Assembly: GCA_947493005.1 (NCBI GenBank)
Contig: CANLOY010000002.1
Location: 525,810-589,809 of the forward strand
Source: an uncultured Roseivirga sp.
GTDB taxonomy: Bacteria; Bacteroidota; Bacteroidia; Cytophagales; Cyclobacteriaceae
DNA length: 64,000 bases
Direction: 5' to 3'
The notes under the pieces were generated by a model. That model was not told the DNA's origin. It made no database searches and saw only the letters and a list, made by a program, of their open reading frames with translations. The position numbers were made by a program, and so were the translations under genes. This document shows positions 52,444 through 62,848 of this stretch, in pieces. Each line of letters starts with the position of its first letter. Within the stretch, counting starts at the first letter, position 1.

Positions 52444-53436
52444 ATGAAAAAGGTATTACTCATGATTACACTGGGAATATTTTCTATTTTCAGTGCTCAA
52501 GCTCAACAATGGAGCAACACAGGAAACAATCTAACAACAGGAACTTTAAGAATTGGCCCAAGCATCCCTTTTACTACTAAACAACTTTATGTCAAAGGAA
52601 CCGGGTTTGATCATATGGCTCTGTTTGAAAATACCAACCAGTTCGGCAATGGTATGATCATCAGTGCTGCTGTGGATCCGCTAAGGGTTGGAGGATTGAA
52701 CAATCATCTTGGAAACATCTTCATTGTTAAAGGCAATGGTAGAGTAGGAATAAATAAAACCTCTCCCAATGTTGCTCTAGATGTCAACGGAAGCATTTAC
52801 TCAAATGACATTGTATTTGCACCCACTATTTGGGGGAATTCATTTGTCGGTATATCCGATAGGAACAAAAAAATTGATGTTTTGGAAGATTTTGATAAAT
52901 ATCAATCTCTATATAGCATCAAAACTTACAGCTATAAATATAAAAATGATGATTCCAAAAGAACTCATTTTGGTGTAATGGCGCAGGAAGTGGCAGAAAT
53001 CTACCCAGAGATCATACATGGAGATGAAGAATCTGGATATGGGGTGGACTACATGAGTCTTGTTCCTTTACTTCTCAGGGCCGTTCAAGATCAAAAACAA
53101 ACCATTGATGCACTTCAAGAGCAAGTAAATGCACTAACAGAAAAAATTGCTGAAAGTCCTAAACTTGCCGATGTTCTGGATATTGAACCTGATGCAATGA
53201 CCATTTTCCCTAATCCAGCAAACGGAACAACTAACATAGCATTAAAAGGAAGTACAAAAGGAAGTGTCACTATAGAAGTTGTAAACCTGAATGGTGAAAT
53301 AGTTCAGGAATTAAAAAATAAGAACTCTAAAACTGTTGCATTAAACACATCAGAACTTTTAAAAGGAGTCTATTTTGTGAGATACCTACGCAATGGAGAA
53401 TTGATAGAGACAAAGAAACTGCTTGTTCGCAAGTAG
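52444..53436 (+). CDS. Secreted tail-fibre-like protein with S74 chaperone domain and T9SS sorting domain
   Basis: 330 aa. Signal peptide (MKKVLLMITLGIFSIFSAQAQ), then a short beta-rich stalk (GRVGINKTSPNVALDVNGSI), then an intramolecular-chaperone / peptidase S74 domain starting near GISDRNKKIDVLEDFDKYQ (about 137) with THFGVMAQEVAEIYPEII. A coiled coil follows (KQTIDALQEQVNALTEKI, about 218-235), and a C-terminal type A T9SS signal (FPNPANGTTNI ... LLKGVYFVRY, about 255-330). The S74 domain in phage fibres drives trimer formation and self-cleaves; the Ser of the conserved SD motif is present here. Exported by type IX secretion and probably surface-bound. A phage-like fold in a cell-surface protein is common in Bacteroidota. 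Confidence 0.88.
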   Translation: MKKVLLMITLGIFSIFSAQAQQWSNTGNNLTTGTLRIGPSIPFTTKQLYVKGTGFDHMALFENTNQFGNGMIISAAVDPLRVGGLNNHLGNIFIVKGNGRVGINKTSPNVALDVNGSIYSNDIVFAPTIWGNSFVGISDRNKKIDVLEDFDKYQSLYSIKTYSYKYKNDDSKRTHFGVMAQEVAEIYPEIIHGDEESGYGVDYMSLVPLLLRAVQDQKQTIDALQEQVNALTEKIAESPKLADVLDIEPDAMTIFPNPANGTTNIALKGSTKGSVTIEVVNLNGEIVQELKNKNSKTVALNTSELLKGVYFVRYLRNGELIETKKLLVRK

Positions 53437-53458
53437 GTTGAATAAATTACGCAAGTAA

Positions 53459-53484
53459 GAAGCAGAAACGTTCGTTTCTGCTTC
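53459..53484. terminator. Bidirectional hairpin between convergent genes
   Basis: GAAGCAGAAACG (53459-53470) and CGTTTCTGCTTC (53473-53484) form a perfect 12-base stem with a 2-base core. It stands 22 bases after the S74 gene stop and 6 bases before the end of the minus-strand regulator gene, so it probably serves both. Confidence 0.7.
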
Positions 53485-53489
53485 TTCAA

Positions 53490-54137
53490 TTATATCTGGA
53501 TAAGTCCTTCTTTAATCGCCTTAACAATTAGCCCCGCTGTATTTTTGACGCCTAATTTTTCGATCAGGTTTTTGCGGTGACCTTCTGCAGTACGACTGCT
53601 AATAAAGAGCTTCTCTGCAATCTCTTTGGTAGTATATTCCTGACAAATCAGTTCAAGCACTTCCATTTCTCTAGCCGTTAAAGCCACATTGTTTTTTAAG
53701 GTAGGCTTCTTTTGCTGTTGCCTCTTCAAACCCGAAAGCATGGCTTGAGAAAGCTCTTTATTGAAATAATAATTATGGTCATGAACACTGAGAATCGCTC
53801 TTTGCAACTCATCAGGACTGGTATCTTTTAACAAGTAGCTGTTTGCCCCTAACTCCATCAGATACGCCATCATTTGAGGATCATTATACATTGTCAATAT
53901 GATTACTTTAACCTTCGTGTATAGTGACTTAATTTCCTTCAATACATCAATCCCTTCCATATCAGGCATATCCAGATCCAACAACAAAACGTCAGGTTCC
54001 TCGAACTTCAGATTCTTCAATAATTCTCCTCCTCCTGATGTCTCAAAAACAACATGGATTCCTTCCATCTGATCTATCAAAAAGCGAATCCCTTCCCGAA
54101 ACAATTTGTGATCATCGGTCACAACTACTTTTATCAT
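53490..54137 (-). CDS. NarL/LuxR-family response regulator
   Basis: 215 aa. Receiver domain with D54 as phospho-acceptor (VLLLDLDMPDMEG), K104-like KDTSPDELQ near 105, and a C-terminal LuxR HTH (LTAREMEVLELICQEYTTKEIAEKLFISSRTAEGHRKNLIEKLGVKN, about 150-196). Third gene of an operon with a 7TM protein and a histidine kinase, 12 bases after the kinase. Presumably activates its own operon or nearby surface protein genes; no site was identified. Confidence 0.93.
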   Translation of the reverse strand: MIKVVVTDDHKLFREGIRFLIDQMEGIHVVFETSGGGELLKNLKFEEPDVLLLDLDMPDMEGIDVLKEIKSLYTKVKVIILTMYNDPQMMAYLMELGANSYLLKDTSPDELQRAILSVHDHNYYFNKELSQAMLSGLKRQQQKKPTLKNNVALTAREMEVLELICQEYTTKEIAEKLFISSRTAEGHRKNLIEKLGVKNTAGLIVKAIKEGLIQI

Positions 54138-54149
54138 GATTGCATGTAT

Positions 54150-54917
54150 TTATGGTTCAATATCGGAGGTTAGAAGCATGACAATACCGCTTTCCTCCTT
54201 TTCCTCTAGTTTTAACTCACCGTTCATTAAGTTCAACCGGCTCTCGATGTTTTGTAGCCCCAAACCAGCTTCCACTCTTTTCTCTTTTAAACCAATTCCA
54301 TTGTCAGAATACCGAAACACAAGCCTACTCTGGCATATAGAAACATCGAGACTCACTTGATCGGCATGGGCATGTTTCAGCGTATTATTGATTAATTCCT
54401 GCACAATTCTAAACCAGTTAAGTTGGTACTCTTTATCTATATCCTGATCTATCTGATGACTAAATTCGATCCTTATCTGATTCGATTGGTTAATTTGAGT
54501 AACAGTATTCGAAATAGCCTCTACTAACCCCAACCTCTCCAAAACAATAGGTCGCAAACCATGTGAGACCCTTCGCAAACTAACCATAGTTTCATCTAAC
54601 AATTCAAGCGACTTATTTTTGAGTTCATCAAACTTTATTTGATCTGATTTTCTATCTATATGCCGGAAATAGAGCTTGGCTGTAGTAAGCATGGCCCCCA
54701 CACTGTCATGTAGATCTTTACCTATTCGGTTACGCTCTTTTTCCTGGCTCAGGAAACTTGCCCTCATCAATTGTTGTTGATATGCTGTCTCCTTTGCCTG
54801 ATGCTCCTGTTGTTGCTTCAGAAGTCTTCTTTGATAGGCCAGAAAAAAGAAAACCACTCCTAAAGCCAGAAGTAAAATCACAAGAGTGCCTCCGAGTATG
54901 TACTCCCAATAATTCAT
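54150..54917 (-). CDS. Sensor histidine kinase of the HisKA_3 (NarX/DesK) type
   Basis: 255 aa from the ATG at 54917. One TM helix at about 8-27, a short coiled linker, then the dimerisation box with H70 (ERNRIGKDLHDSVGAML) and the HATPase domain (VQELINNTLKHAHADQ, YSDNGIGLKEKRVEAGLGLQNIESR). No sensor domain of its own, which fits with sensing by the membrane protein encoded directly upstream. The ATG lies in an ATGA overlap with that gene's stop, indicating coupled translation. The upstream in-frame ATG at 54935 would add six residues and is less likely. Confidence 0.9.
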   Translation of the reverse strand: MNYWEYILGGTLVILLLALGVVFFFLAYQRRLLKQQQEHQAKETAYQQQLMRASFLSQEKERNRIGKDLHDSVGAMLTTAKLYFRHIDRKSDQIKFDELKNKSLELLDETMVSLRRVSHGLRPIVLERLGLVEAISNTVTQINQSNQIRIEFSHQIDQDIDKEYQLNWFRIVQELINNTLKHAHADQVSLDVSICQSRLVFRYSDNGIGLKEKRVEAGLGLQNIESRLNLMNGELKLEEKEESGIVMLLTSDIEP

Positions 54918-55597
54918 TGCTTTTGCACCTTCCAAAGCCCTACACTATACAAGCAATTAAGGATCACATACAAGCCAATATTAACAGTCCAAACAATAGC
55001 CAATGACTTTGTATCAATCTTCAAAACATGATTGACCATATAAAACAGTACAGAAGAACTCGAGTAATAAATTAAGACAGCCAGATTTATCCAAAACTGG
55101 GGTAACCGCTCTAGTTCCTCTATTAAAGGCGCCTTTAGTAGCTGATAGAAAAACAACAGAGAAAAAAGAACAAAGACCACATTTGATATCAGAATTGCAT
55201 TAGTATTAAACTGTTCAATCCCTTGCAAAAACAAAGTATTTGCCAACGAGAAAAGAACAAAAATCATCCCAATGAAAACCATTACCTTACCCGAAACTAT
55301 CAACTTCAACATATGCCTGTAAAGTACTGTTATCAAACAAAACTGTATCGGTACGTAATAATGATAAACCCATAGATTTGACTGGTTTTGCTCCCTTAAA
55401 TAAAAGGTTAGACCATCATTTACGATTAAGGCTATAATTATTAAGAGGAGCAGTTTCTGCTCTTTAATAAGCCGTTTGTATTTGTAGAGGCCTATTCCAA
55501 GCGGAACAAAAAGTATTAGGTAAGAAAGACGAACAATCTGTTCCAGTCTTACAAGAAGCTCAGCGTTATTCAATTGTGTGTATTCAAAATATACCAC
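54914..55597 (-). CDS. Seven-transmembrane protein, probable sensory partner of the kinase
   Basis: 227 aa starting from a GTG at 55597. Seven hydrophobic helices can be traced (starting LSYLILFVPLGIGLY; LLLLIIIALIVNDGL; YYVPIQFCLITVLY; VMVFIGMIFVLFSLA; AILISNVVFVLFSLL; FWINLAVLIYYSSSS; IVWTVNIGLYVILNC) with little outside them. No enzyme motif. Position as the first gene of a 7TM-kinase-regulator operon with ATGA coupling to a sensor-less kinase suggests it detects the signal in the membrane and relays it. The same trio is found in other Cytophagales, though its ligand is unknown to me. Confidence 0.75.
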   Translation of the reverse strand: MVYFEYTQLNNAELLVRLEQIVRLSYLILFVPLGIGLYKYKRLIKEQKLLLLIIIALIVNDGLTFYLREQNQSNLWVYHYYVPIQFCLITVLYRHMLKLIVSGKVMVFIGMIFVLFSLANTLFLQGIEQFNTNAILISNVVFVLFSLLFFYQLLKAPLIEELERLPQFWINLAVLIYYSSSSVLFYMVNHVLKIDTKSLAIVWTVNIGLYVILNCLYSVGLWKVQKQ

Positions 55598-55637
55598 AAT
55601 ATAAGAAGTACGCTCTTAATTGCTTTCCGAGATCAAG

Positions 55638-56603
55638 TCATATATACCCTTGAATTCCAAACTGATTCCCTTGACAGGGATCGTCTGGTTCACCCGGTTT
55701 ACAACAAATCGGTGGGCAAGCCTGTACAAAATCTAAAAAAGTAGAAACTCCCTCTTCTTCCTTACTCGATTTAGTTCCCATAAAATCATTGGTTTTGTTA
55801 AGCTCGATTATAAGTGTGAACAAATCGTCATTTCTGTAAAAATCGCTCATGTTCATTCCTAAATGAACCTTGATCATACTTTTAGAATTTAGTAAGACTT
55901 TCAAAGCATTCAAGTTATAACCAACAATAGGATAGCTCCTTGCCCTAACCAAAACTCTGTTTACCGGATTCGAAGCCAGCCCTAACAAACTCGCATCCAG
56001 AATACTTGCTACTTCTCTATCTATCTTTTTATTATTATCCTGAACTAGTTCAGTCAATAGGTTTTCAAGTCTTGATATTGTGTTCTTATTATTTCTTACA
56101 ATATCTATTACTCTCCTTTCATTTATCCCCTGAGAATAAAATAATTGAGGAAAAAGGTTGGTCGGGCATGCCCTCCAATTTACTGTCAGTTGATTCTTTA
56201 ACTCTGGTGAAATACCATATCTAGGCAAAAACGATTCTGAGTCAGACGCTGTCAAACTAAAACCACAAGCTTTTACTGGATCTTTGAAGCCCCAATAGGT
56301 ACTTTCATCCTTCCTTCTGGTTTCGAAGAATATATTGAAAGCTTTGCTTCCCTTTTCAACATCTATTAACAAACCCAGGCATAGTTGTAAAACATCAGAG
56401 CTTCCCATACCCTGGATAAACTTCAAAAACTCTTCTGGAACTTCTCCATAGTCAATATGGCAAAGTCTTTCAAACTGATCATTAAAGCCGTTTTCGTTGT
56501 TTTCAGAACTAAACCTTTCAAAATACTGGAAGAATTCTTCACTTCTGCATTTCGACCAGTTTAGCATTTGATGTCTGGCATCTTCTGGTTTAACTATATT
56601 CAT
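55638..56603 (-). CDS. Protein of unknown function with Cys-rich C-terminus
   Basis: 321 aa from the ATG at 56603 (an in-frame ATG at 56615 is possible). No signal peptide or membrane segment. Mixed alpha/beta with a long helical middle (RVIDIVRNNKNTISRLENLLTEL). The C-terminus VQACPPICCKPGEPDDPCQG carries five Cys plus acidic residues, perhaps a metal or disulfide knot, and ends in NQFGIQGYI. I do not recognise the family. It is 138 bases from the next unknown gene upstream (56742), which also ends in Cys, and could be its partner. Confidence 0.6.
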   Translation of the reverse strand: MNIVKPEDARHQMLNWSKCRSEEFFQYFERFSSENNENGFNDQFERLCHIDYGEVPEEFLKFIQGMGSSDVLQLCLGLLIDVEKGSKAFNIFFETRRKDESTYWGFKDPVKACGFSLTASDSESFLPRYGISPELKNQLTVNWRACPTNLFPQLFYSQGINERRVIDIVRNNKNTISRLENLLTELVQDNNKKIDREVASILDASLLGLASNPVNRVLVRARSYPIVGYNLNALKVLLNSKSMIKVHLGMNMSDFYRNDDLFTLIIELNKTNDFMGTKSSKEEEGVSTFLDFVQACPPICCKPGEPDDPCQGNQFGIQGYI

Positions 56604-56705
56604 TTTTGTGTGCATAAAACTTGTTATCTAAACATAAACATAATTGTACTAATTATTACATGCTAAAATTGAATACCGCATACAAACGCTTGAAAACCTA
56701 GAGCA

Positions 56706-56734
56706 AGCAAGATTGCCTGAAAGACAATCTTGCT
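56706..56734 (-). terminator. Hairpin after the 160-aa gene
   Basis: AGCAAGATTG (56706-56715) pairs with CAATCTTGCT (56725-56734) around a 9-base loop, starting 8 bases after the stop of the minus-strand gene at 56742. No clear T run follows. Confidence 0.5.
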
Positions 56735-56741
56735 ATAACAT

Positions 56742-57224
56742 TTAACATCCCTTCTTTTCCAGCTGCTGGATCAGTTCTTTCACAAAGTTCCATGGCAGGA
56801 AACTAGCTCCAGTACCATTCACCAATTGTGCTACTTCAGGATCTCCCGTATGATCATCAAAGGTCATGTTGGAAGGGTTGGCCTGTTGACCAACGTACTT
56901 ATTGATGGTAATGGTCAGGTTTCCATCATCATCCACTTCATACTCTTTGAAAGGTGGAATATAAGTCTCGGCCGATACGATATATGGCGTTCCATCTCCT
57001 TCAAACAAAACCCCTCCTATCCAGTAATCAGTAGGATCTAAAAACTCCGTTTCTACCTCTATCGTTGGAGTTTGGGCGTTATTCGCCAGGTTCACCTGAC
57101 AGGTTACAAATTCAAAGTCTGATAAGGAATCACCTGTGCCAGGAATTGTTCCATCATGATACATTAAAAGTTTATCAACACTTTTTCCAGACTTGTTGAC
57201 TATAGTTACATTTACTGAACTCAT
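56742..57224 (-). CDS. Small protein of unknown function
   Basis: 160 aa, beginning MSSVNVTIVNKSGKSVDKLL, acidic and beta-rich (EYEVDDDGNLTITINKYVG), ending with FVKELIQQLEKKGC, a helix with a terminal Cys. No signal peptide. The N-terminal strand pattern faintly recalls aegerolysin-type or jelly-roll folds, but this is too weak to claim. It precedes the Cys-tailed gene at 55638 in the same direction and may form an operon with it despite the hairpin between them. Confidence 0.6.
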   Translation of the reverse strand: MSSVNVTIVNKSGKSVDKLLMYHDGTIPGTGDSLSDFEFVTCQVNLANNAQTPTIEVETEFLDPTDYWIGGVLFEGDGTPYIVSAETYIPPFKEYEVDDDGNLTITINKYVGQQANPSNMTFDDHTGDPEVAQLVNGTGASFLPWNFVKELIQQLEKKGC

Positions 57225-57569
57225 TGTATGTTTATTTAAAAATGACCTACTCTCTCTTAGGCTTTTCGGTATCCGCCTGATAAATCGTTTTGTGCACGTC
57301 TGATTTAGTAATTCAAAGTTGAGGAAGCAGACGCTAACATTTCAGCGTAGAAATATGGGTTTTGTGAAAACAAGTATATTTTTCAATTGAGCAGGTATTT
57401 ATACTTGTCTGAGTCTATCGCAAGGATAAAAAACAGGTTGATTATAGTATCAACTCTGTTAAACGGACAATAACAAATCTTTAGTAATTGATTCCCAAAA
57501 TCACACACTTAAAACTCAAATCTTTTCTTAATTTTGCGGTCATTATTGACTTCCAAATCGAACCATCTA
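57225..57569. promoter_or_regulatory. Intergenic region with purL promoter (-7 box at 57529-57537)
   Basis: The 345-base divergent region has no gene. TAATTTTGC at 57529-57537 fits the -7 consensus TAnnTTTGC, placing the transcript start near 57544, 25 bases before the purL ATG. No good -33 TTTG is seen. No purine riboswitch fold could be recognised by eye. Confidence 0.55.
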
Positions 57570-60500
57570 ATGATTCAATTTTTCGATGCCGGGGCTAACA
57601 GAATTTACGCTGTCAGTCTCACTTCGCAACTCGCCCCACAAGACCTTCCAAAACTTGAATGGCTCTTCGGAAATGCCTCACTAATAAAAGGCGAAACTCT
57701 GGAGGGCTTTTTTGTTGGTCCACGAAAAGAAATGATCACCCCCTGGAGCACCAATGCCGTTGAAATCACCCAAAACATGGGAGTTTCAGGAATCGAAAGA
57801 ATTGAAGAATTCGAAAAGGTTCAGTCGAAAAACACAGCTTTTGACCCAATGCTTCAGGTATTAGTTGAAAACCTGGATCAGGACATATTTAATATCAGCA
57901 TTGAACCAGAACCAGTTCAGCATATAGAAGATATTGCCAGTTACAATCAGCAAGAAGGTCTGGCATTGAGTCAGGAAGAGATTGACTACCTCAATGAGGT
58001 CAGTGATAAACTGGGAAGAAAGTTAACAGATGGTGAAGTCTTTGGTTTCTCTCAGGTGAACTCTGAGCATTGTAGACACAAGATATTCAACGGCACCTTT
58101 ATCATTGATGGACAAGAGATGCCTAGCTCTCTGTTCAAAATGATAAAGAAAACCTCTGAAGAAAATCCAGATGGTTTGGTATCGGCTTACAAAGATAATG
58201 TAGCCTTTATGCAAGGCCCTGTGGTAGAGCAGTTCTCTCCTGCCACACAAGACAAGGCCGATTGGTTTGAAACTGCAGATTTTGAATCAGTGATTTCCCT
58301 GAAAGCAGAAACACATAACTTCCCTACTACTGTGGAACCTTTCAACGGTGCTGCTACGGGTTCAGGTGGAGAAATAAGAGATAGAATGGCTGGAGGTAAG
58401 GGCTCAATGCCGTTAGCAGGAACAGCCGTTTATATGACTTCTTATTCAAGATTGGAGGAGGGGCGCGACTGGGAAACCAACATGCCTGAACGCAAATGGC
58501 TGTACCAAACCCCTATGGACATTCTGATCAAGGCTTCTAACGGTGCCAGTGATTTCGGAAATAAGTTCGGACAACCATTAATCGCGGGTTCAGTACTTAC
58601 TTTCGAACATGAAGAAGGAGGTAAACAATATGGTTTCGATAAAGTAATCATGCTGGCTGGAGGTATTGGTTATGGCAAAAAAGAGGATGCATTAAAAGCT
58701 ACACCAGAAGCTGGTGACCAGATTGTAGTAATGGGTGGTGACAACTACCGCATCGGTATGGGAGGTAGTGCTGTATCTTCAGTGGATACCGGGGAGTTCT
58801 CAAGTGGTATTGAGTTAAATGCCATTCAGCGTTCGAACCCCGAAATGCAGAAACGGGTTTACAATGCCGTCCGTGCCATGACTGAATCAGGTAAGAACCC
58901 TATCGTATCTATTCACGATCACGGAGCAGGTGGTCACTTAAATTGTCTTTCCGAACTGGTAGAAGAAACCGGTGGCACCATAGATGTTAAAAAACTTCCC
59001 GTAGGCGACCCTACCCTATCCGACAAAGAAATTATTGGTAATGAATCTCAGGAAAGAATGGGACTTGTTATCAAAGAAGAAGACATTGCTTATATGGAGA
59101 AAGTAGCGCAACGCGAGCGTGCTCCATTCTATGTAATAGGAGAAACTACTGGCGACATGCACTTCAAGTTTGAAAACAAGGTTTCTGGTGAAAACCCAAT
59201 AGACTGGAACCTTGGATACATGTTTGGTTCATCTCCTAAAACCATACTCGAAGACAAAACACAAACTAGTGGTTTTGCTGAAGTGTCTTATGACATCAAA
59301 AAACTTCAGGAATACCTGAATGCAGTACTTCAACTGGAAGCAGTTGCCTGTAAAGACTGGCTCACTAACAAAGTAGACCGCTGTGTGACTGGTCGTGTAG
59401 CCAAGCAACAAACTGCCGGACCTCTACAGTTGCCACTAAACAATGTGGGGGTAATGGCTTTAGATTACAGAGGAGAAAAAGGAATAGCTACTGCTATAGG
59501 GCATGCTCCTGTTTCAGCATTGGTTGATCCTGTTGCAGGTTCGCAGCTCTCAATTGCCGAAGCTCTGACCAATATGGTTTGGGCGCCAATCGAAAAAGGC
59601 TTAAGCGGTATTTCTCTTAGTGCTAATTGGATGTGGCCAGCAAAAAATGACGGAGAAAATGCCAGATTATACAAAGCAGTTGAAGGTGTATCCGATTTTG
59701 CTTGTGATTTGGGTATTAACATCCCTACGGGCAAGGACTCCATGTCTATGACTCAGAAATATAAAGATGGAGTAGTTTATGCACCTGGAACGGTAATCAT
59801 TTCAGCTAGCGGTTCTGTAACAGACCTCAAAAAAGTAGTAGAGCCAGTTTTACAACCTGACTTTGACTCTACCCTTTTATACATCAACCTATCTGATGGC
59901 AAGTTTAAATTAGGAGGTAGTTCTTTCGCTCAGGTAGTTGGTAAAGTAGGAAAAGCCGCCCCAACAGTAAACGATGCTGATAAGTTTGCCAATACCTTCA
60001 ACATGGTGCAAGCCTTGATTGAAGAAGGCAAAATCATGGCTGGACATGATGTATCGGCTGGTGGTTTAATTACCGCTTTACTGGAAATGACCTTCGCTCA
60101 AACTGACCTTGGTATTTCAGCTAATCTTAAAGCCATAAAAGGTATTGATGATATAGCCACCTTCTTCTCTGAACAACCTGCATTGTTAATTCAGGTAGCG
60201 AACAATGATCTTGAAGATGTAACCACACTATTGAATACAATAGAAGCATCGTTTATTGAGGTGGGTAGCCCAATTGGCGAACCTATTCTTTCTATACAAA
60301 CTAATACACAAAGCTACCTTTTAGACATTGAGAGCTTAAGAGACACATGGTACAAAACCTCTTACCTACTTGACCAAAAACAGTCTGGCGAAGAACTAGC
60401 AAAAGAGCGTTTTGACAATTACAAAAAACAACCATTGTCATTCACTTTCCCTAAAGGATTTGACGGACAGTATGAGAGCTTAGGCCTTGATCCTGACCGT

Positions 60501-61265
60501 AAAACGAAAACTGGTATCAAAGCAGCTATCATCCGTGAGAAGGGTGTAAATGGAGATAGGGAAATGGCTTACGCTATGCACCTGGCTGGTTTCGATGTGA
60601 AAGACATTCATATGACAGACCTCATCTCTGGCGCTGAAGACCTAAGTGATGTCAACTTTATCGCTTTCGTTGGTGGTTTCTCGAACTCAGATGTATTGGG
60701 TTCTGCCAAAGGGTGGGCTGGAGCTTTCCTTTACAATGAAAAGGCTAAGCAAGCACTCGACAACTTCTATGCAAGAAAAGACACCATTTCACTGGGAATC
60801 TGTAACGGTTGCCAATTGATGGGAGAACTTGGTTTGCTCTACCCTGAGCATGATGTTCACCCTAAATTGGATCATAACATAGCCCACAAGTTTGAATCAG
60901 GTTTTGTGAATGTAACTATCCCAGAAAACAATTCTGTCATGTTAGGCGGATTGGCCGGATCACGGCTAGGTATCTGGGTAGCACATGGCGAAGGTCGTTT
61001 CAGGCTTCCTGAGGATGAAGATCAATACCATGTAATCGCGAAGTATTCGCATGAAGCTTACCCTGCATCGCCAAATGGTTCTGACTACCATGTAGCAGGT
61101 CTGGCAAGTAAAGATGGTAGACACTTGGCCATTATGCCTCACTTTGAGCGTTCTGTATTCCCTTGGAACTGGGGCAACTATCCGTCAGACCAGAGATCAG
61201 ACGTATTGAGCCCTTGGATCAAAGCATTTATTGCGGCTAAGGATTGGGTAGTTGAGAAGGGTTAA
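57570..61265 (+). CDS. purL: Phosphoribosylformylglycinamidine synthase, large fused type
   Basis: 1231 aa from the ATG at 57570; the open frame extends to 57534 but the promoter lies there. The order is N-terminal PurS-like domain, linker, two AIRS-like halves ([77 protein letters not shown]) and a C-terminal class I glutaminase with nucleophile C1081 in [14 protein letters not shown], and [15 protein letters not shown] near the end. It makes FGAM from FGAR, glutamine and ATP, in the cytosol, step 4 of purine synthesis. The long single-chain form is as in proteobacteria and eukaryotes. Single gene with its own promoter. Confidence 0.97.
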   Translation: MIQFFDAGANRIYAVSLTSQLAPQDLPKLEWLFGNASLIKGETLEGFFVGPRKEMITPWSTNAVEITQNMGVSGIERIEEFEKVQSKNTAFDPMLQVLVENLDQDIFNISIEPEPVQHIEDIASYNQQEGLALSQEEIDYLNEVSDKLGRKLTDGEVFGFSQVNSEHCRHKIFNGTFIIDGQEMPSSLFKMIKKTSEENPDGLVSAYKDNVAFMQGPVVEQFSPATQDKADWFETADFESVISLKAETHNFPTTVEPFNGAATGSGGEIRDRMAGGKGSMPLAGTAVYMTSYSRLEEGRDWETNMPERKWLYQTPMDILIKASNGASDFGNKFGQPLIAGSVLTFEHEEGGKQYGFDKVIMLAGGIGYGKKEDALKATPEAGDQIVVMGGDNYRIGMGGSAVSSVDTGEFSSGIELNAIQRSNPEMQKRVYNAVRAMTESGKNPIVSIHDHGAGGHLNCLSELVEETGGTIDVKKLPVGDPTLSDKEIIGNESQERMGLVIKEEDIAYMEKVAQRERAPFYVIGETTGDMHFKFENKVSGENPIDWNLGYMFGSSPKTILEDKTQTSGFAEVSYDIKKLQEYLNAVLQLEAVACKDWLTNKVDRCVTGRVAKQQTAGPLQLPLNNVGVMALDYRGEKGIATAIGHAPVSALVDPVAGSQLSIAEALTNMVWAPIEKGLSGISLSANWMWPAKNDGENARLYKAVEGVSDFACDLGINIPTGKDSMSMTQKYKDGVVYAPGTVIISASGSVTDLKKVVEPVLQPDFDSTLLYINLSDGKFKLGGSSFAQVVGKVGKAAPTVNDADKFANTFNMVQALIEEGKIMAGHDVSAGGLITALLEMTFAQTDLGISANLKAIKGIDDIATFFSEQPALLIQVANNDLEDVTTLLNTIEASFIEVGSPIGEPILSIQTNTQSYLLDIESLRDTWYKTSYLLDQKQSGEELAKERFDNYKKQPLSFTFPKGFDGQYESLGLDPDRKTKTGIKAAIIREKGVNGDREMAYAMHLAGFDVKDIHMTDLISGAEDLSDVNFIAFVGGFSNSDVLGSAKGWAGAFLYNEKAKQALDNFYARKDTISLGICNGCQLMGELGLLYPEHDVHPKLDHNIAHKFESGFVNVTIPENNSVMLGGLAGSRLGIWVAHGEGRFRLPEDEDQYHVIAKYSHEAYPASPNGSDYHVAGLASKDGRHLAIMPHFERSVFPWNWGNYPSDQRSDVLSPWIKAFIAAKDWVVEKG

Positions 61266-61387
61266 CTTTTTATTAATCTGATGTCAAGCCAGCACTAGGC
61301 TATTGAATGTAAGAAAACCACAATGACATTTCCAGTCTGTCCCTAAGACTGTAAATTCTGCCATATACCATCAAATGTATCACCAAA

Positions 61388-62590
61388 TTGACTCAACAAC
61401 CAATACTCAACAGCAATAGAATTGACCTTTTAGATGTTTATAGGGGATTTGCAATTTTTGGAATCTTCGTTGTGAACATTGTCATTATGAATTCCACATT
61501 CATCAATCAGGATCAATTCGCCATGCAGTTTACTTCTAAACTTGATATGGTTACTCAAAGGGTATTGCAACTATTTTTCTACACAAAGTTCTTTCCCATT
61601 TTTTCCTTACTGTTTGGGTTAGGAATCTCGATGCAAGCCTTAAGGCTCGTTGAAAAGAATAAGCTCTCTACCCCATTCTTCATCAGGCGTATGTTTATAT
61701 TATTTATTATAGGCGTATTGCATATCACACTTTTATGGTCTGGAGACGTATTGAACGTCTATGCATTGATAGGATTGATGACGACATTTTTAATCAAAAA
61801 GTCGAATAGATTGATTCTTAGACTCTCTGTATTCTTTCTGCTTTTCCCCTTTTATGATCAAATTCTGGAAGCACTATTTCGATTAATCAGTTTTAAACCG
61901 GGGATATATTTAGAAGGATATACTGGTGAAACGGTTCGACATATTATCAGAAACGGAACTTATACAGAGGGCTTAAAGCTCAGGTTACTAGAATACTTTT
62001 CAAACATTCCGATGCTATTTGGTTTTCTGGTTCCCATGGCGATATCTATGTTCTTACTGGGTTTGTATTTGGGGAAAAATAAAGTCTACACTCATTTAGA
62101 CGAATTCATTAATCAAGTAAAAAAGCCAATGCTCATTACAGCATTGTTGACCAACATTTACAGACTTTCTTTTTTATTCATTCTCCCTCAATATGATATT
62201 TACTCTAGTGAAGCTTTCGGACCTGTCTTTATTAAACTGATGATTGTTTCAGACGTAATAATGGGCTTATTCTATCTGTGGATTATGGGCTGGCTATGGT
62301 ATAATACTAAGTGGAAAACCATTTTATCTCCATTGAGGTATGTAGGCAAAATGGCTTTAACTAATTACATCATGCACAGTTTAATCGGTTTGATTTTATT
62401 TTCGTCAGTAGGATTCAAGCTATATGAAAAACTGAGCCCATCACAAGCATTCTTAACTGCATTTCTGGTATTTGTTTTTCAGGTGATAGTCAGCAAGTTT
62501 TGGCTATCCTTCTACAGGTATGGCCCATTGGAATGGGTTTGGAGATGCGTATCTTACAAAACCTTGCTGCCGATAAAAAAGAAAACATAA
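61388..62590 (+). CDS. DUF418-family multi-pass membrane protein
   Basis: 400 aa with about eight TM helices. The N-terminal RIDLLDVYRGFAIFGIFVVN and FFYTKFFPIFSLLFGLGISMQ, together with the C-terminal RYVGKMALTNYIMHSLIGLILF and GPLEWVWRCVSY, are the DUF418 signature. The first codon appears to be a TTG at 61388; there is no upstream in-frame ATG or GTG and the conserved motif begins 10 residues later, so the TTG is accepted. Function unknown: proposed membrane transport or acyl transfer by analogy with the acyltransferase-3 fold. 122 bases after purL. Confidence 0.85.
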   Translation: MTQQPILNSNRIDLLDVYRGFAIFGIFVVNIVIMNSTFINQDQFAMQFTSKLDMVTQRVLQLFFYTKFFPIFSLLFGLGISMQALRLVEKNKLSTPFFIRRMFILFIIGVLHITLLWSGDVLNVYALIGLMTTFLIKKSNRLILRLSVFFLLFPFYDQILEALFRLISFKPGIYLEGYTGETVRHIIRNGTYTEGLKLRLLEYFSNIPMLFGFLVPMAISMFLLGLYLGKNKVYTHLDEFINQVKKPMLITALLTNIYRLSFLFILPQYDIYSSEAFGPVFIKLMIVSDVIMGLFYLWIMGWLWYNTKWKTILSPLRYVGKMALTNYIMHSLIGLILFSSVGFKLYEKLSPSQAFLTAFLVFVFQVIVSKFWLSFYRYGPLEWVWRCVSYKTLLPIKKKT

Positions 62591-62848
62591 AATCCGGACA
62601 CACTATCTCGTTTATAGATAATGTATCAGATAGTTCATCACCCCAGAAAAGATTACGCAGAATTTCTCCTTTGTTTGTGTTTTCACCAACAGACACAAGG
62701 TTTATGCTTAACCTCATTATTCTTCAGTTTCATTCTACAAGAATTCGAGCATTTCTTTACGCTTTCTAAATAGTATATTAGTATTTTCAATCGGTTTATT
62801 CTTGTCGGTGAAAACATCAATAAGGGTAAAAATTGTGCAACACACACA

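Noticed and set aside
57225-57528. Possible riboswitch in the purL leader
   Set aside because: The promoter lies only about 25 bases before the start codon, leaving no room for a structured leader.
62490-62769. Short overlapping frames on both strands between the DUF418 gene and the recombinase
   Set aside because: They overlap the end of the DUF418 gene in other frames and have no recognisable protein features.
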